A DNA stretch of 64,000 bases from Paratrimastix pyriformis (taxonomy: Eukaryota; Preaxostyla; Paratrimastigidae): NCBI GenBank assembly GCA_027972325.1, contig JAPMOS010000015.1, positions 633,501 through 697,500 on the forward strand, given 5' to 3'. The notes beneath the pieces were generated by a model. It was not told the origin of the DNA. It saw only the letters and a list, made by a program, of their open reading frames with translations, and did no database searches. Below, piece by piece: positions 63,727-64,000 of this stretch. The position numbers were made by a program, and so were the translations under genes. Numbering within the stretch: position 1 is the stretch's first letter; the number at the start of each line of letters is the position of its first letter.

Positions 63727-64000
63727 TCACTGAGGGGTCTCGGGTTTCTGTTGCTTGCGGGACCTTGGCCGATCGCGGGCGCTTTTGCTGTGAGACGGTC
63801 GCGGTTCGGCCGAAGCAGTGGAGGGGCGGCCGCGCGTCGGGGCCTCCTGCTCGCCCTGCTCGGACCTGGACCGCTCGTCGGCGTCCTCCTCGTTCTCGTC
63901 AGCGCCCTCCTCGTCCTCGTCAGCGCCATCCTCCTCGTCGGCCGGGGCGGCCGCAGGGGCCAGCGGCTTGGGCTGCTCGGGGTCGGGCACCTCGGGGCCC
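63727..64000 (-). CDS. C-terminal end of an acidic, low-complexity protein (partial)
   Basis: An open frame entering from the right edge and ending at TGA 63727. It reads PDPEQPKPLAPAAAPADEED, then acidic repeats (GADEDEEGADENEEDADE) and a basic end (SKSARDRPRSRKQQKPETPQ). The acidic-then-basic layout is common in nuclear or histone-binding proteins, but there is no family evidence. The gene continues beyond the window. It is convergent with the preceding gene, 75 bp stop to stop. Confidence 0.55.
   Translation of the reverse strand, partial: GPEVPDPEQPKPLAPAAAPADEEDGADEDEEGADENEEDADERSRSEQGEQEAPTRGRPSTASAEPRPSHSKSARDRPRSRKQQKPETPQ

Overview
This window is nuclear DNA of a very GC-rich, intron-rich, gene-dense unicellular eukaryote. 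The organism almost certainly builds motile cilia or flagella: the window carries an axonemal ruler protein (CCDC39/FAP59), a MYCBPAP-type central-apparatus protein, UNC119 and several LRR or coiled-coil proteins typical of flagellates. It also carries general eukaryotic genes (CSN7, PRP4 kinase, CD2BP2/LIN1, GPN2, DPY30, RNF5, TONSL, a Snf2 ATPase, a kinesin). I cannot name the lineage from sequence alone; a free-living heterotrophic flagellate would fit. I see no tRNA, rRNA, CRISPR array or recognisable transposon.

Layout, left to right: EF-hand-like low-complexity protein (-, runs off the left edge), C2H2 zinc-finger protein (+), ATRX/ARIP4-type Snf2 ATPase (+), secreted saposin-B plus NlpC/P60-like peptidase (+), DPY30 (-), MYCBPAP (+), CBM20 protein with a C-terminal membrane anchor (-), PRP4 kinase (-), CSN7 (+), TM2-like membrane protein (-), CD2BP2/LIN1 (-), TONSL (+), CCDC39 (-), zinc-ribbon SDR (+), GPN2 (-), RNF5-like E3 (+), UNC119 (-), a possible very small gene (+), KIF12-like kinesin (+), LRR/UVR-like protein (-), thioredoxin-like fusion protein (+), and the 3' end of an acidic protein (-, runs off the right edge). 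Neighbours are close: convergent stops are about 75-500 bp apart and several divergent start codons only 10-70 bp apart.

The most unusual thing is how the introns are built. Wherever protein homology fixes a splice junction, the 5' splice site reads GT-Y-Y-G-Y (GTCCGC, GTCTGT, GTTTGT, GTTCGT) instead of the usual GTRAGT. Introns near gene starts are short (about 45-60 bp), plain and AT-richer. Introns deeper in genes are GC-rich and many are filled by their own short tandem repeat (CCCTG, CCCATG, CCTGTG, CCCTTG, GCGGTT, CACCGCTTG and others) or by a poly-C run of 11-29 nt, which always lies on the coding strand. GC content rises from AT-rich patches at gene starts into the gene bodies. Four genes have no in-frame ATG between an upstream stop and conserved or coding-like sequence, but do have a GTG.

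Exon models below were built by eye from homology and reading frame. The saposin-peptidase, CSN7 and UNC119 models were traced base by base and give lengths divisible by three. Models for the long low-complexity genes (first gene, MYCBPAP, TONSL, kinesin C-terminus, thioredoxin-like fusion) are approximate inside.
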